Positions 6,187 to 6,249 of a DNA stretch of 6,249 nt are shown one piece after another. The first letter of the stretch is position 1; every line of letters starts with the position of its first letter. Both the position numbers and the translations under genes were made by a program. The DNA comes from CAZNLS01 sp964573895 (lineage in GTDB: Bacteria > Acidobacteriota > Aminicenantia > UBA2199): the NCBI GenBank assembly GCA_964573895.1, contig CAZNLS010000130.1:1-6249 (forward strand). The letters are read 5' to 3'. Below the pieces are notes generated by a model, which saw nothing but the letters and a program-made list of their open reading frames with translations, was not told the origin of the DNA and made no database searches.

Positions 6187-6249
6187 TGTGGTGACGGTGC
6201 TTGACTTCTTGACAGTATCATCTTTTTGTTTACCTCCATCGTGCCCTTT

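Noticed and set aside
6209..6237. Perfect TTGACA on the plus strand at 6209-6214 as a rightward promoter
   Set aside because: At 17 bp downstream the sequence is ACCTCC, nothing like a -10 box, and no plus-strand gene starts before the edge.
1..6249. CRISPR array, tRNA, rRNA, insertion sequence or thiamin riboswitch
   Set aside because: No regularly spaced long repeats, no tRNA-like cloverleaf, no transposase and no THI-box-like leader were seen; gaps between genes are too short for most of these.

Overview
The window carries part of a bacterial chromosome, about 40% GC by eye, densely coding, with mostly ATG and some TTG starts. The gene set is mostly housekeeping: molybdenum cofactor synthesis, an RNA helicase, thiamin kinase and a Nif3-family protein. 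It also holds an Isf-like iron-sulfur flavoprotein of a type common in anaerobes. I cannot assign a phylum from the sequence; an anaerobic or facultative Gram-negative-type lineage is a guess.

Layout. (1) 3-446, plus: the 3' part of a MogA/MoaB-family gene, cut by the window edge. (2) A 56-bp gap holding a good sigma-70-type promoter whose predicted start point lies almost on the next ATG, so the mRNA looks leaderless. (3) 503-5257, plus: five genes spaced -1 to +2 bp apart, almost certainly one operon. They encode a degenerate receiver/coiled-coil protein, an RhlB-like DEAD-box helicase with a long lysine-rich tail, an Isf-like flavoprotein, ThiD (TTG start) and a YbgI/Nif3 protein. (4) A 131-bp convergent gap without a convincing terminator. 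(5) 5389-6109, minus: a two-gene unit of a MNT/AbiEii-like nucleotidyltransferase (TTG start) and a 71-residue partner overlapping its 3' end by 11 bp. (6) An upstream region, 6110-6249, with an extended -10 promoter and a phased 9-bp direct repeat.

How the genes relate. The operon's first two genes pair a probable non-phosphorylated signalling/scaffold protein with an RNA helicase, which suggests a link to RNA metabolism. The other three are metabolic or redox genes that seem to share only the transcript. The minus-strand pair is a separate accessory module that resembles a toxin-antitoxin or nucleotidyltransferase defence cassette, though its activity is unknown.

The best candidates for something undescribed are the nucleotidyltransferase plus small-protein pair and the pseudo-receiver/RhlB pair. 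Neither can be called a new system from sequence alone.
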